Program-made: the position numbers and the translations under genes
In this document: positions 27,036 through 35,835 of the stretch, one piece after another
How the letters are laid out: the number at the start of each line of letters is the position of its first letter
Numbering within the stretch: the first letter of the stretch is position 1
Source: Paenibacillus sp.
GTDB lineage: Bacteria; Bacillota; Bacilli; Paenibacillales; Paenibacillaceae
Reading direction: 5' to 3'
Length of the DNA stretch: 64,000 nucleotides
Assembly (NCBI GenBank): GCA_017512705.1
Contig: JAFWEX010000150.1
Coordinates: forward strand, 348,365-412,364
The notes under the pieces: model-generated
The model's input: only the letters and a program-made list of their open reading frames with translations
What the model was told of the DNA's origin: nothing
The model's database searches: none

Positions 27036-29114
27036 TTACAATATTCTCGCTAGCCGAATCAGCGCTGTTCTGAGATGGCGATAAAAGGTGGCTCTGCTCA
27101 TTGAGCATGCCTGTGCTGCCGCAGTTGGATTGCCAGCATGGGTCCAGTAAGCCGCATGTAACAGCTTCTGGTCTTGAGGCGATACCCCATGCATTCTGCC
27201 TTCCAGCAGATCTAATACATGTAGCTGCAGCTGAACGCCATCCTTTACACCTGTAATCCTGTCCGCATATTCCTGCAACTCCCCGGGAGACCGAAGGTTT
27301 CCAAGCATTTTGCGCACTTCTTGTTCAGACCATACCTTCTCACCCGATCTCAATGTTCCTTGCTGTATTGGATTAACTGGCAGGTCCGGATGCAGGAGTG
27401 ACATCACCCAATCCCCGAATTGCCCGCTGCGCAGATCCAGCTCCAGCACATCCGCCTGATCCTCATACCGATCACATACACGTGTAGAAGTTCTCCGCAT
27501 CTGAAAGCCAATACTCCGCAGAAACAGCTTGAGATGCGGGTTAGTAGCCACCAGAATAGCTCTCGCTCCATCTCCTAGCAGTGACAACCGGTCCAGCACC
27601 ATATATCCAACGAGTTCCTCACGTGTATATCCAGGCACATCATCTCTTGCCGCCGCTAGCAAAGCGAAGTGTGTATCACTTTCGTCTGGATCATTCCGCA
27701 GTTCCTCTTCAGAAAAACACTCCTTCATTTCATTGGGAAAATACTTCACCAGCAACTCACTTGTCTCTCGGTGTACCAGCACTGTAATGAACATTGCAAT
27801 GACTTCTCCACGCTGATCCCGCTTTAATACGATGCCGTCTGGATATCGAAGAGCCAGCTCATCCAAAAAGGGACCATAGTTCACCGCTTGCCAAGGTTCA
27901 ACGCTATACTCACACCATTGCTCCAGCAGCTTATGCATGGAGGGCAGATCAGCCCTGTTCATCGGTTCAAGTGGCGAGAACAACGAATCACGATCACGAG
28001 ACACATCGGCGTACTTGCGGTACTGGAGCATGGATTCATGACAGAGCAGCAGCATCTTTCTCGCAATTTGACGCCGCTCATATGCACAAGCTTGTTCATG
28101 AAGCAGCTTCAGCAGCTCGGCTATTCGCATTCGCATGGACTGCATACGGTGCGGCTCACGTTGCCGAAAATCTCGCATCAAATGCACTCTGGCCATATCA
28201 TGCAGAGCCAGGCCGTCCGGGGCTGAACGGATAAAGGACATTCGCCTCAGCATATGATATTCTTCCTGCGGAATTGTAATATCCAGTACAGCAGATAACA
28301 GTTCTTGGTTCGCTGTCTCCAGCAGGGTCAGAACCTCTACCATTGGATGCAGACGAGGTGTGGTCAACTCAAGGAGCAGCCGAGCACTAATCATCTGTGA
28401 GAATTCAGCCCAATCAACATGAGGAAGATTACGTCCCTGATCAGCCGCTTCCACCGCAAGCGCCAGCCCAAGTGGATGTCCGTCTGTCATTCGGGTAATG
28501 GTCCCGGCCACACTTGGCTTCAATTGTCCAGCTGTTGCGATATATTCTGTAACTTCTTCTGTCGTAAAATGCTGAAGCTGCATCTGCACCAATTGCTGAT
28601 ACAACCTCGGGTGCGTTCGCCATGCCGCGGATAGTTCTGAACGGGAAGCAAGGATGATGAGTACCCCACTTAGATGAAGTTTCGCAATAAAAACTTCCAT
28701 AAACCAGCTCTCAAGTAATGTAAGTTCCTCGTAATTATCGACTGCAATAACCAGACGCTTCTCAGTAGACATGACTTTCAACAGAGATAGCGGGTGGGTT
28801 TCGCTGCGTTCAGGAACCTCTAGTATAAGTCCCAGCGTAGATATAAAATTCTCCATAAAAACGGAAGGTGTCGTTCCGCACGATCTCCCGTCCATCCATA
28901 GAGCGATTGCCCCCCGTTCCCGAGCGATGGACAGCATTTCTGAAAGTAACGATGATTTCCCTATTCCTCCCATACCGGTAATTGAAAATATAGTCATAGG
29001 AGCTTCGTCGTGATCAAACCATTGCTCCAGTGTCATCCGTTCTCTGGCTCGACCAACAAAACGTTTCCCGTCCCTGACAACCTTCTCCATTCGAGACTCA
29101 CTACCATTTCCCAT
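27036..29114 (-). CDS. STAND-type AAA ATPase regulator with GNAT-like middle region and C-terminal HTH
   Basis: 692 residues. A NTPase domain starts near residue 18 (FVGRARERMTLEQWF), with P-loop TGMGGIGKSS (about 44-53), Walker B LVIAVDNYEEL and sensor LIILASRS, followed by a winged-helix/helical arm. The middle part (about 400-560) has an acyltransferase-like pattern: YPDGIVLKRDQRGEVIAMFI and a later ATNPHLKLFLRSIGFQ. The C-terminus (PTAAAQACSMSRATFYRHLRTA) looks like a DNA-binding helix-turn-helix. Family members are signal-driven switches. Effector and targets unknown; the GNAT assignment is tentative. AAA/STAND assignment is firm. Confidence 0.75.
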   Translation of the reverse strand: MGNGSESRMEKVVRDGKRFVGRARERMTLEQWFDHDEAPMTIFSITGMGGIGKSSLLSEMLSIARERGAIALWMDGRSCGTTPSVFMENFISTLGLILEVPERSETHPLSLLKVMSTEKRLVIAVDNYEELTLLESWFMEVFIAKLHLSGVLIILASRSELSAAWRTHPRLYQQLVQMQLQHFTTEEVTEYIATAGQLKPSVAGTITRMTDGHPLGLALAVEAADQGRNLPHVDWAEFSQMISARLLLELTTPRLHPMVEVLTLLETANQELLSAVLDITIPQEEYHMLRRMSFIRSAPDGLALHDMARVHLMRDFRQREPHRMQSMRMRIAELLKLLHEQACAYERRQIARKMLLLCHESMLQYRKYADVSRDRDSLFSPLEPMNRADLPSMHKLLEQWCEYSVEPWQAVNYGPFLDELALRYPDGIVLKRDQRGEVIAMFITVLVHRETSELLVKYFPNEMKECFSEEELRNDPDESDTHFALLAAARDDVPGYTREELVGYMVLDRLSLLGDGARAILVATNPHLKLFLRSIGFQMRRTSTRVCDRYEDQADVLELDLRSGQFGDWVMSLLHPDLPVNPIQQGTLRSGEKVWSEQEVRKMLGNLRSPGELQEYADRITGVKDGVQLQLHVLDLLEGRMHGVSPQDQKLLHAAYWTHAGNPTAAAQACSMSRATFYRHLRTALIRLARIL

Positions 29115-29412
29115 ATATGTCCTCCGTACTCGATACTGGTTCTTATACGATCCATTACTTTTAACAAAAATGAGACTATATTGAGACGCGCAATCCCATC
29201 TAAAATGTTAGAATCTTGATAAAAGCCATTTTATAGAAAAGATAATGTCGCGGCCGTTTTTACCGACCGATTCCATGCCGCTGGTTGATAACACATACCG
29301 TAATACTCCGCCGATCATCCTAAGCAAGTCTGTACACCGTATACCAACTTGGTTTCATGCTTCCCTTTCGTATCTTACTTTCAGCCCGATAAACCAGGAA
29401 AGGCGGATTTGT

Positions 29413-29676
29413 ATGAAAAAACATCTCGATATCTGTCATTTGAGCGGACAGCTTGGCATATCATCCAAACAGCTTCAGGAGTGGCTAAACGGTAATGGTT
29501 TAGCCACTACGAATCGATCAGACCAACGAGAGCGAAGGGATGAGCGTGTGGAGTCACCCTATCGTCTTGCGGCTCCTGCCTCCCTTTCCTTGGCATTCTC
29601 TTCTCGTCCATCCATATGTTACCGGGGACGCCTCTCCAGGACAGGATCTGATCTCAATCAAAATCCATATCTCTAA
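29413..29676 (+). CDS. doubtful small gene with HTH-like start, possibly degraded
   Basis: GGAAAGGCGG lies upstream of the ATG at 29413 and the first 29 codons read sensibly (LSGQLGISSKQLQEWLNG, like a helix-turn-helix). Downstream residues are Arg/Ser-rich and low quality, suggesting a frameshifted or decayed gene. A perfect 11-bp inverted repeat (29480-29508) lies inside it. The stop at 29674-29676 just precedes the end of the convergent PucR-type gene. Treat as hypothetical. Confidence 0.3.
   Translation: MKKHLDICHLSGQLGISSKQLQEWLNGNGLATTNRSDQRERRDERVESPYRLAAPASLSLAFSSRPSICYRGRLSRTGSDLNQNPYL
29480..29508. repeat. perfect 11-bp inverted repeat, 7-base loop
   Basis: AGTGGCTAAAC (29480-29490), loop GGTAATG, GTTTAGCCACT (29498-29508). 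No T run on either strand, so not a standard terminator. Confidence 0.8.
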
Positions 29677-29679
29677 ATG

Positions 29680-31356
29680 TTACGATCCTGAGTTTAGCCC
29701 GTCCCCGCCTTCAATCATGGCCATCGCAAGCAGTGCAATCTCCAAACACACTCGTTTCTCCTGTTGCATATAATTCGGCCCCAGCAGTTCCTCCAGCTTC
29801 TCAAGACGGTTATACAAAGTCTGCCGATGAACGAACAGCTGGGCAGCCGCATCTCTTTTGCACCCGAAATTCGCAAGATAGGCATCAAGTGTCTCTACTA
29901 ACCGTAACTGGTGGTTCCGATCATACTCGACAAGTACTCCGAGATGATCCATCGCAAAGGATCGCAGGAAAGTAGGCGGCATCGCTTTTAACATTTGATA
30001 TATACCCATACGATCGTAAAAATGAACATGTTTCATCGGTGTAACGGATCTCGCAACCTCAATCACTTGATACGCTTCAAGAAGACTGTCTTTTAGAGGG
30101 AGTAGTTGATTTCGAAGTTTGCCGAAGCCAGCATGAATCTCGACTTGTTTCAGATTGGAGCGAGCAAACCGTTTCACATCCTGAATCACACCCTCAAGTG
30201 TCTGGATCAATTGCTGTTGCAAGGAGTTTGGGGTCCCTTCCTTGGCACAACAAAGATAGATTTGATTGTTTTTCAGCATGATGAGACTGGTCATATGATT
30301 CTTCTTCAAAAGCGAACGAAGCAGCACCAGAATATCCTGGTGGTTGGCCTCCATTCGTTCCCTGCCCGTCCCTTTCATTTGGTGCTCAATCTCCAATATA
30401 CCTCCGGCGAACCAGTATTGTCCCTTCACCAACAAGCGAAGCCCCATACGTGTTCGTGCCTGCTCCTCCAGCTGAATGCGACCGTTCATCAGATCCTGAA
30501 TCAATTCATTCTGGTTGCGAACCATCTTCTCTTCCAGGAACTGAGATCGAAGCGTAAGTGCAGCCGCGGCTTTAGCCGTGTAGTCAAGCAGCAGCTTGAT
30601 ATACTCTACAGCCGCCGATGGATGCACAATCATCCCGATCGCCGAGAACACTTGTCCAAAACAAACCACAGGATAACAGAGCAGAGCCTTCTCCTCATCC
30701 ATGTGAAACCACAACTCCGTATCTGAGTCGTTCAGATCCAGCTGTTCGACTTCCTGGCTATACCAGCTATAGATGGCCTGTTCCATCTCCGAAGCCAATT
30801 CAGGCACAAAACTGCCTGCCTCCATGGATGAAATATACACTACCGGCTTCGCAGCATAGGTATGCAGCAACTCCAGCACCGCAGAAATATCTGTGCGTTG
30901 CAGCGTACGCTGCTGAAGTTCACGAGAATAGGTCTCCAGGCTCTTCAAGAGCTGGTGTTGGTGGTTAATAAGTAGAGAGTGGATATCTTGCGTAATTTCA
31001 ACAAAACGCACAGGTTTTTCGAATACGATAAGCGGAAACTGATGCTGGTTCGCCAGTTCCATCAACGTTTCGGGGATTTCATGAATGCTGGTTCCTAACT
31101 CGACACATAATCCAGCCGCTTCACGGTCAATCAGTTGCATCAGATAAACTTCGCGCCCTTCTTCCGACTGAAGCCATAACCCGGTGGATAAAATAAGATC
31201 ATGTTGACTCACATAAGGAGACACATTGGTAATCTCCAGCACATGAACCCATCCCACCTGACGCTCTAACCCTTCTTGCCCTGCGGCAAGTCTTGCTTGA
31301 CCAAATACCGGACGTTTCAGAATATCTCTGACAGTAAATACACGGTCATTTCGCAA
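29680..31356 (-). CDS. adeR: PucR-family transcriptional regulator, AdeR-like
   Basis: 558 residues. N-terminal PucR sensor domain (FTVRDILKRPVFGQARLAAG to about residue 130), a central GGDEF-like region (about 290-430), and the C-terminal PucR helix-turn-helix (LDAYLANFGCKRDAAAQLFVHRQTL split here; RQTLYNRLEKLEELLG follows). It is divergent from ald with 189 bases between. In Bacillus subtilis the PucR-family protein AdeR activates ald in response to alanine, which gives the same arrangement and supports the name. Paired CATGTATGG repeats in front of ald are its candidate site. Confidence 0.8.
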   Translation of the reverse strand: MRNDRVFTVRDILKRPVFGQARLAAGQEGLERQVGWVHVLEITNVSPYVSQHDLILSTGLWLQSEEGREVYLMQLIDREAAGLCVELGTSIHEIPETLMELANQHQFPLIVFEKPVRFVEITQDIHSLLINHQHQLLKSLETYSRELQQRTLQRTDISAVLELLHTYAAKPVVYISSMEAGSFVPELASEMEQAIYSWYSQEVEQLDLNDSDTELWFHMDEEKALLCYPVVCFGQVFSAIGMIVHPSAAVEYIKLLLDYTAKAAAALTLRSQFLEEKMVRNQNELIQDLMNGRIQLEEQARTRMGLRLLVKGQYWFAGGILEIEHQMKGTGRERMEANHQDILVLLRSLLKKNHMTSLIMLKNNQIYLCCAKEGTPNSLQQQLIQTLEGVIQDVKRFARSNLKQVEIHAGFGKLRNQLLPLKDSLLEAYQVIEVARSVTPMKHVHFYDRMGIYQMLKAMPPTFLRSFAMDHLGVLVEYDRNHQLRLVETLDAYLANFGCKRDAAAQLFVHRQTLYNRLEKLEELLGPNYMQQEKRVCLEIALLAMAMIEGGDGLNSGS

Positions 31357-31464
31357 AGTTTTTCCCTCTTAGTGTCATTTTTTCTTACATTATAATCCAA
31401 GGACATCTGTCCTGAATAGTATTGTTTGACAAAATGTTGTATTATCATCCTAAAAAATAGACAT

Positions 31465-31512
31465 CATGTATGGTGCAAAACCATGTATGGGGTCATAAAC
31501 TTGTAGTATAAT
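31465..31512 (+). promoter_or_regulatory. ald promoter with direct-repeat activator site
   Basis: Perfect -10 TATAAT (31507-31512) but no -35; in its place (31482-31490) is the second of two identical CATGTATGG repeats, the first at 31465-31473, period 17. This suits an activator touching the polymerase, probably the divergent AdeR-like protein. Confidence 0.55.
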
Positions 31513-31545
31513 CTAACAACCATTAAATGGACGAGGTGCATGGCG

Positions 31546-32679
31546 ATGAGAATCGGGATTCCGAAAGAGATCAAAAACAATGAAAATCGTGTAGCGATGA
31601 CGCCTTCGGGGGCGGCTGATTTCGTGAGAGCCGGGCATCAAGTCTTCATCGAACAAGCTGCCGGACGGGGTAGCGGATTCATGGATCTGGAATATGAAGA
31701 GGCTGGCGCTACTATTGTGGAAAAAGCATCTCAGGTATGGCAACAGGCTGAGCTCATTCTTAAAGTAAAAGAACCTCTTGCCAGTGAATATGATTATTTT
31801 CGCCCTGGCCTGATTCTGTTCACCTATCTGCACCTCGCCGCAGAACCGGAACTTGCTAAAGCACTGGTTGAAAAGCAGGTAACTGCCCTTGCGTATGAAA
31901 CCCTCGAAGTCGGCGGTTCTCTCCCGTTGCTCACTCCCATGAGTGAAGTTGCCGGACGGATGGCTGCGCAGATTGGTGCGCAGCTTCTGGAGAAAACAGA
32001 AGGCGGCAAAGGCATTCTGTTATCCGGTGTGCCTGGCGTAAGCCGCGGCAAGGTCGTCATTATTGGCGGCGGTACGGTAGGTACCAATGCTGCCAAAATT
32101 GCCCTTGGCCTTGGGGCGGATGTGACGATTCTGGATCTGAATCTGAATCGGCTGCGCCAGCTGGACGATACTTTCGGCAATCAGATCCAGACGCTGGCAT
32201 CCAGCCCTTCCAATATTGCGTCCGCTGTCGCTACGGCGGACTTGCTGATCTGTGCGGTGCTGATCCCGGGCGCCAAAGCGCCAACGCTTGTCAGCGAGCA
32301 GGTTGTGAAGACCATGACACCCGGGTCGGTCATTGTGGATGTGGCCATTGATCAGGGCGGGATCGTGGAGACCATTGATCATATCACCACCCACGATGAA
32401 CCCACCTATGTGAAACATGGTGTCGTGCATTACGCTGTGGCGAACATGCCTGGCGCCGTACCGCGCACGTCTACGGTGGCGCTGACCAACGCCACCATGC
32501 CTTATGCGCTACAGCTGGCGAACCAGGGTGCAGCCGCCGCGATTCGCGGCAGTTCGTCCATTCGCAGCGCAGTGAATGCGCTGAATGGACATATCACCTA
32601 CGAGGCGGTTGCCCGCGACCTCGGGCACGCCTATGTACCTGCAGGACAGGCGCTGGAGGATAACGCCGCCGTCCAGTGA
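31546..32679 (+). CDS. ald: alanine dehydrogenase
   Basis: 377-residue NAD-dependent enzyme making pyruvate and ammonia from L-alanine (reversible). N-terminal [20 protein letters not shown], catalytic Lys in LILKVKEPL (about 74), His in TYLHLA (about 96), Rossmann motif [11 protein letters not shown] (about 176), substrate loop [17 protein letters not shown] lies 7 bases before the ATG at 31546; the ATG at 31540 is too near the site. Divergent from its likely activator. The second half looks richer in GC-ending codons than the first. Fits the nearby amino-acid catabolic genes and, in relatives, normal sporulation. Confidence 0.95.
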   Translation: MRIGIPKEIKNNENRVAMTPSGAADFVRAGHQVFIEQAAGRGSGFMDLEYEEAGATIVEKASQVWQQAELILKVKEPLASEYDYFRPGLILFTYLHLAAEPELAKALVEKQVTALAYETLEVGGSLPLLTPMSEVAGRMAAQIGAQLLEKTEGGKGILLSGVPGVSRGKVVIIGGGTVGTNAAKIALGLGADVTILDLNLNRLRQLDDTFGNQIQTLASSPSNIASAVATADLLICAVLIPGAKAPTLVSEQVVKTMTPGSVIVDVAIDQGGIVETIDHITTHDEPTYVKHGVVHYAVANMPGAVPRTSTVALTNATMPYALQLANQGAAAAIRGSSSIRSAVNALNGHITYEAVARDLGHAYVPAGQALEDNAAVQ

Positions 32680-32690
32680 ATCTTTCGGCC

Positions 32691-32726
32691 GTTCCACCTG
32701 GACCAACCGTGTCCAGCCTGTGGAAC
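32691..32726 (+). other. hairpin in the ald 3' untranslated region
   Basis: GTTCCAC-CTGGAC pairs with GTCCAG-cct-GTGGAAC around CAACCGT, immediately before the terminator. Possibly protects the transcript end. Confidence 0.55.
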
Positions 32727-32730
32727 GCAC

Positions 32731-32783
32731 AGAAGCGCAGTGCTCCACGGAGGATTCCTCCGGGCACTGCGCTTCTTTTTTTT
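32731..32783 (+). terminator. terminator after ald
   Basis: AGAAGCGCAGTGC with inner GGAGG / CCTCC and GCACTGCGCTTCT, then eight T; very stable. Confidence 0.9.
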
Positions 32784-32852
32784 GTGTACACCCTCTGCTT
32801 TGCTTATTTGCATCTTCAATTTACTGTCTCGGTCATCTCCACGATTACTTTA

Positions 32853-32886
32853 CATACTAGACCACGCGTCATACTAGACCACGCGT
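32853..32886. repeat. 17-bp perfect tandem duplication over a stop codon
   Basis: CATACTAGACCACGCGT twice in a row. The right copy contains the last codons and stop of the nuclease gene; the left copy repeats them just outside. Confidence 0.9.
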
Positions 32887-33791
32887 TCACTGCATACCTC
32901 ACGAAAGTTGCAATCCCGGCATGCTCGGTGCGAAGGCATCGGCGTGAAATAGGACATGTCCTTGGGACGGTTGTAATACTCATCTGCCACACAGGAGCGC
33001 ATCTCCTCGATGTAACGGCCGACGTTCTCCTCCACTTTACGAATGTCCTCTTCAGTTGCGGTAAACTCTTTGTGTTTGCCAGTCAACAGGTACTCCACCC
33101 GAATCTCGATCTGCTCCAGTGGAACCTGGTAATGTTCTCTTACATAGGAAGCGTACAGGATCAACTGATCGGAGAAATCATCCTCTTTGCCCGTCTTCCA
33201 GTCCACAATGACGATGTTGCCGTTACTCCGTCTATATAACAAGTCCATCTTCACATACACACGCGTATCATGCAGCACCATCGTATCCCATTTCTCAATT
33301 TCCAGAATTGTTGTACTCGCACGGGACAAATCTTCCCATGTGAGTGTCTGATAGAGATTGCCTACACAAGCTCCTGCACGTTCTTTAATGATTGCGATCC
33401 GATCGTTTAGCGTATCATCGCCATAATATATTTCGGATAACATCGTATAATTCTTGGGATGAAGACGCCACTGCTCGGGATTAATCGACTCCTTGTAAGC
33501 CTGGTTCAGTAGATCACGTATCGTTTTCTCCAAGAAAGCTTCACGCGGCTTAGGTTTGCCATCCTCCCTGCTTCGCACTGCCGATTCACACATCCGGTGT
33601 GCCAGATCACCAAATACCAGATACAGATTGCTGAGCTGCTTGAGACGATAGAGCCTGACCTGCATCTCGTCCGCTGATTCTGTTTTCCAGCCATTGTGGG
33701 CACCATAATAATGATAATAATATTTGCGCAGGCACTCATCGAACATACTCGCCCGCGACTGCGAATAAGACCACTGCGGGTATTGTGCCAT
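32874..33791 (-). CDS. PD-(D/E)XK nuclease family protein (RecB/Cas4-like) with Fe-S-type cysteines
   Basis: 305 residues. RecB-type nuclease core: KMDLLYRR, IVIVDWKTGKEDDFSDQL (Asp, Asp-x-Lys and Gln of the active site, about 195-225). One N-terminal Cys (DECLRKYYYH, near 20) plus C-terminal CRDCNFREVC give the four cysteines that hold a 4Fe-4S cluster in Cas4 and AddB. No CRISPR array or helicase is near, so a stand-alone DNA-repair or processing nuclease is likely. The ribosome site is weak (AAAGGCAG about 11 bases upstream). The stop lies in a 17-bp duplication. Confidence 0.85.
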   Translation of the reverse strand: MAQYPQWSYSQSRASMFDECLRKYYYHYYGAHNGWKTESADEMQVRLYRLKQLSNLYLVFGDLAHRMCESAVRSREDGKPKPREAFLEKTIRDLLNQAYKESINPEQWRLHPKNYTMLSEIYYGDDTLNDRIAIIKERAGACVGNLYQTLTWEDLSRASTTILEIEKWDTMVLHDTRVYVKMDLLYRRSNGNIVIVDWKTGKEDDFSDQLILYASYVREHYQVPLEQIEIRVEYLLTGKHKEFTATEEDIRKVEENVGRYIEEMRSCVADEYYNRPKDMSYFTPMPSHRACRDCNFREVCSERVV

Positions 33792-33953
33792 ATAAAAAAT
33801 CTGCCTTTCTGTATACCGGATCTATGGTTGTCCATGCAGAATATTGTTTCGCACTGGGCTAGAAGATCCTTTCATTGCTCACAGTATAAAGCCCCTGATC
33901 TCATGTCGCAACCCAGCCTCCGTTATTTTCATATGATCGCAACCGTTTGAAAT

Positions 33954-33967
33954 ACGATACGTATCGT
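33954..33967. promoter_or_regulatory. 14-bp perfect palindrome, possible operator
   Basis: ACGATACGTATCGT, 85 bases before the kinase-like gene and 163 before the divergent nuclease gene. Typical size of a dimeric repressor site; no regulator assigned. Confidence 0.35.
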
Positions 33968-34051
33968 TTATATAGTTACATCTGCATTGCACGAAAAATA
34001 GTATACATTACTGAAAATATGTACAGGCATATCCAAAAGGAGGCGCCACCC

Positions 34052-34735
34052 ATGAATCAGCCGGATTGGTTCCAGGCGGAAGAAGCATTACAACCGATTC
34101 AAGTCATTGGAAGCGATCGGAATGAGCTGGTGAATATCATCGGCGAGGCAGCAGGAGTGAACTGCATTGGGATCGGAACGGATGCGGCTGTCTTTACGTA
34201 TGACGGTCTACCGCAGTACGCCTTCAAAATGTACTCGGATCATGCTTTGGATAAATTAAATAATGAAAAAGCGGTCTACACGCAGCTTAAAGGGCTGCCC
34301 TACTTCCCGACGTATTACGGCAGCGGCCGAAATATACTGGTCATCAGTTACGAACCTGGAGACACTCTACTTGAATGTTTGGAAAAAGGAATCCCCGTCC
34401 CCGAGCAGGTCATGCTCGATGTAGACGCAGCGCGGGAAGAAGTTCGTCGCCTCGGACTGAACCCACGCGATATTCACCTGAAGAATGTACTTCTCCAGAA
34501 TGGACGAGGCAAAGTCCTCGACGTCTCCGAGTACATTCAGGAGGGCGACGATCATCGCTGGGAACATCTCGTGTGGGCTTATCACCATATCTATCCACGG
34601 ATCAAGGGCACACCCCTCTCCCCCCGAATGCTGCAAACGATCAAATGGATGTATAATCAGCTCGATCAGGCCAATCTCAAAATGGAAGATCTCTCAAAGA
34701 AGGCCAATCGACTGTTTTCCCGATTTATGAAGTAA
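34052..34735 (+). CDS. protein kinase-like protein (YrzF-type)
   Basis: 227 residues, a compact kinase fold. Glycine-loop equivalent GIGTDAAVF, lysine in QYAFKMYSD, hinge LVISYEPGDTLLE, catalytic loop NPRDIHLKNVLLQ (Asp and Asn present) and metal-binding DVSEY in place of DFG. Resembles small bacterial Ser/Thr kinases of the YrzF group. AAAGGAGG lies 9 bases before the ATG at 34052; the longer frame from 33947 is not supported. Substrate unknown. Activity is plausible because the catalytic Asp and metal-binding Asp are kept. Confidence 0.8.
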   Translation: MNQPDWFQAEEALQPIQVIGSDRNELVNIIGEAAGVNCIGIGTDAAVFTYDGLPQYAFKMYSDHALDKLNNEKAVYTQLKGLPYFPTYYGSGRNILVISYEPGDTLLECLEKGIPVPEQVMLDVDAAREEVRRLGLNPRDIHLKNVLLQNGRGKVLDVSEYIQEGDDHRWEHLVWAYHHIYPRIKGTPLSPRMLQTIKWMYNQLDQANLKMEDLSKKANRLFSRFMK

Positions 34736-34796
34736 TCTAGTGTATAGCTCAACCGGGTCCAGCACGGGTCCAGTCCAATCGGCAAGCCCCACTCGG

Positions 34797-35705
34797 CTAG
34801 ATTGGGGTACCCGTGCTCACCCCTGCACGAGCCTGTGAAGGGGTCATGCCCTTGTATTGTTTGAACAATTTTGTAAAATAGTTCGCATTGTCACAGCCGA
34901 CCTGAGCAGCGATCTCCGTGACAGTAAGGCCGCTCTCCTGTAGCAAACGCTCAGCTTCACTCATTCTGCACCTGTTCACGTATTCCACAAAGGTGCGGCC
35001 GGTCAACTTTTTGAACATTTTGCAGAAATGGTACACATTCAGTCCCACTTGGCTTGCCGCTTCACTAACCGACAATCTCTCCTGAGGATTAGCTTCAATC
35101 TGTGCAATCAGTTGTTTGAACCGCTCCCGATTCGGAAAATAAACACCGCTCGATCGATCTCGTAACGGATGCGGCATAAATGTTCGAGCCAGCAGGGTGA
35201 ATAACGCATGCAACTTGGACTTGACCACAAGTTGATACGCCGGAGCCTGCAACGCCATTTCTTCCACCGCTTCATTTAACAAAGAAAAATAGCTGGTACA
35301 GTCTGCGTTTTCTTCAGCTGGCTTCACGGGAAACCTCACACTGCCTTCCAGATAAGGCGCTACGTACTGCTCATGCACGGGGTCGCTGGCAAAATCCTGA
35401 AACAAGGCTCGATTCACTACAACCGAATCATAATGCACCTCCCCCTCCTCAAGGGCATATCCCACATGCAGTGCACCACCCGGAATAATAATGACCTCTC
35501 CCGCCTCCGCCTCATAAGGCCGACTGTCGATATGGAACACCGCTCTTCCCTCACGCATGATGATCCATTCGAAATGCTCATGCCAGTGCAGATACAAGAT
35601 GCATTCCTCCGTCTTCTTCGCAAAGCAACGATTTTGAAACAACTGAAACGGATGAGATTGATGATCCATTCGCGTATTTTCGTGAAGCGCTTTCAAGTCT
35701 AGCAC
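34797..35705 (-). CDS. AraC-family transcriptional regulator with cupin sensor
   Basis: 302 residues. N-terminal cupin-like pocket (LYLHWHEHFEWIIMREG, IPGGALHVGYAL) and C-terminal double helix-turn-helix (LSVSEAASQVGLNVYHFCKMF and, 50 residues on, VTEIAAQVGCDNANYFTKLF with GMTPSQAR). Start taken as the GTG at 35705 with GAGGGGG upstream; in-frame GTGs at 35726 and 35723 precede that site. Divergent from the isomerase/oxidoreductase pair, which it most likely activates with a sugar or polyol as effector. Confidence 0.85.
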   Translation of the reverse strand: MLDLKALHENTRMDHQSHPFQLFQNRCFAKKTEECILYLHWHEHFEWIIMREGRAVFHIDSRPYEAEAGEVIIIPGGALHVGYALEEGEVHYDSVVVNRALFQDFASDPVHEQYVAPYLEGSVRFPVKPAEENADCTSYFSLLNEAVEEMALQAPAYQLVVKSKLHALFTLLARTFMPHPLRDRSSGVYFPNRERFKQLIAQIEANPQERLSVSEAASQVGLNVYHFCKMFKKLTGRTFVEYVNRCRMSEAERLLQESGLTVTEIAAQVGCDNANYFTKLFKQYKGMTPSQARAGVSTGTPI

Positions 35706-35781
35706 GGCTTTCTTCCCCCTCACCACAATATCCGACTAATAAAGCACAAAATTGTTTAGAGCCATCCCGTAGAACCACCGC

Positions 35782-35787
35782 TATAAT
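35782..35787 (+). promoter_or_regulatory. -10 element before the isomerase/oxidoreductase pair
   Basis: TATAAT with no recognisable -35, in the 130-base gap from the divergent AraC gene; consistent with activator dependence. Confidence 0.45.
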
Positions 35788-35835
35788 GAGTGTGTCACGA
35801 AGTACTATAAGCCAATATTGGAGTGAAATACAACC

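Noticed and set aside
29540-29773. Second overlapping frame starting MSVWSHPIVLR
   Set aside because: Overlaps both the doubtful gene at 29413 and 94 bases of the convergent PucR-type gene; no family features.
32874-33791. Cas4 of a CRISPR system
   Set aside because: No repeat-spacer array or other cas gene is present anywhere in the window.
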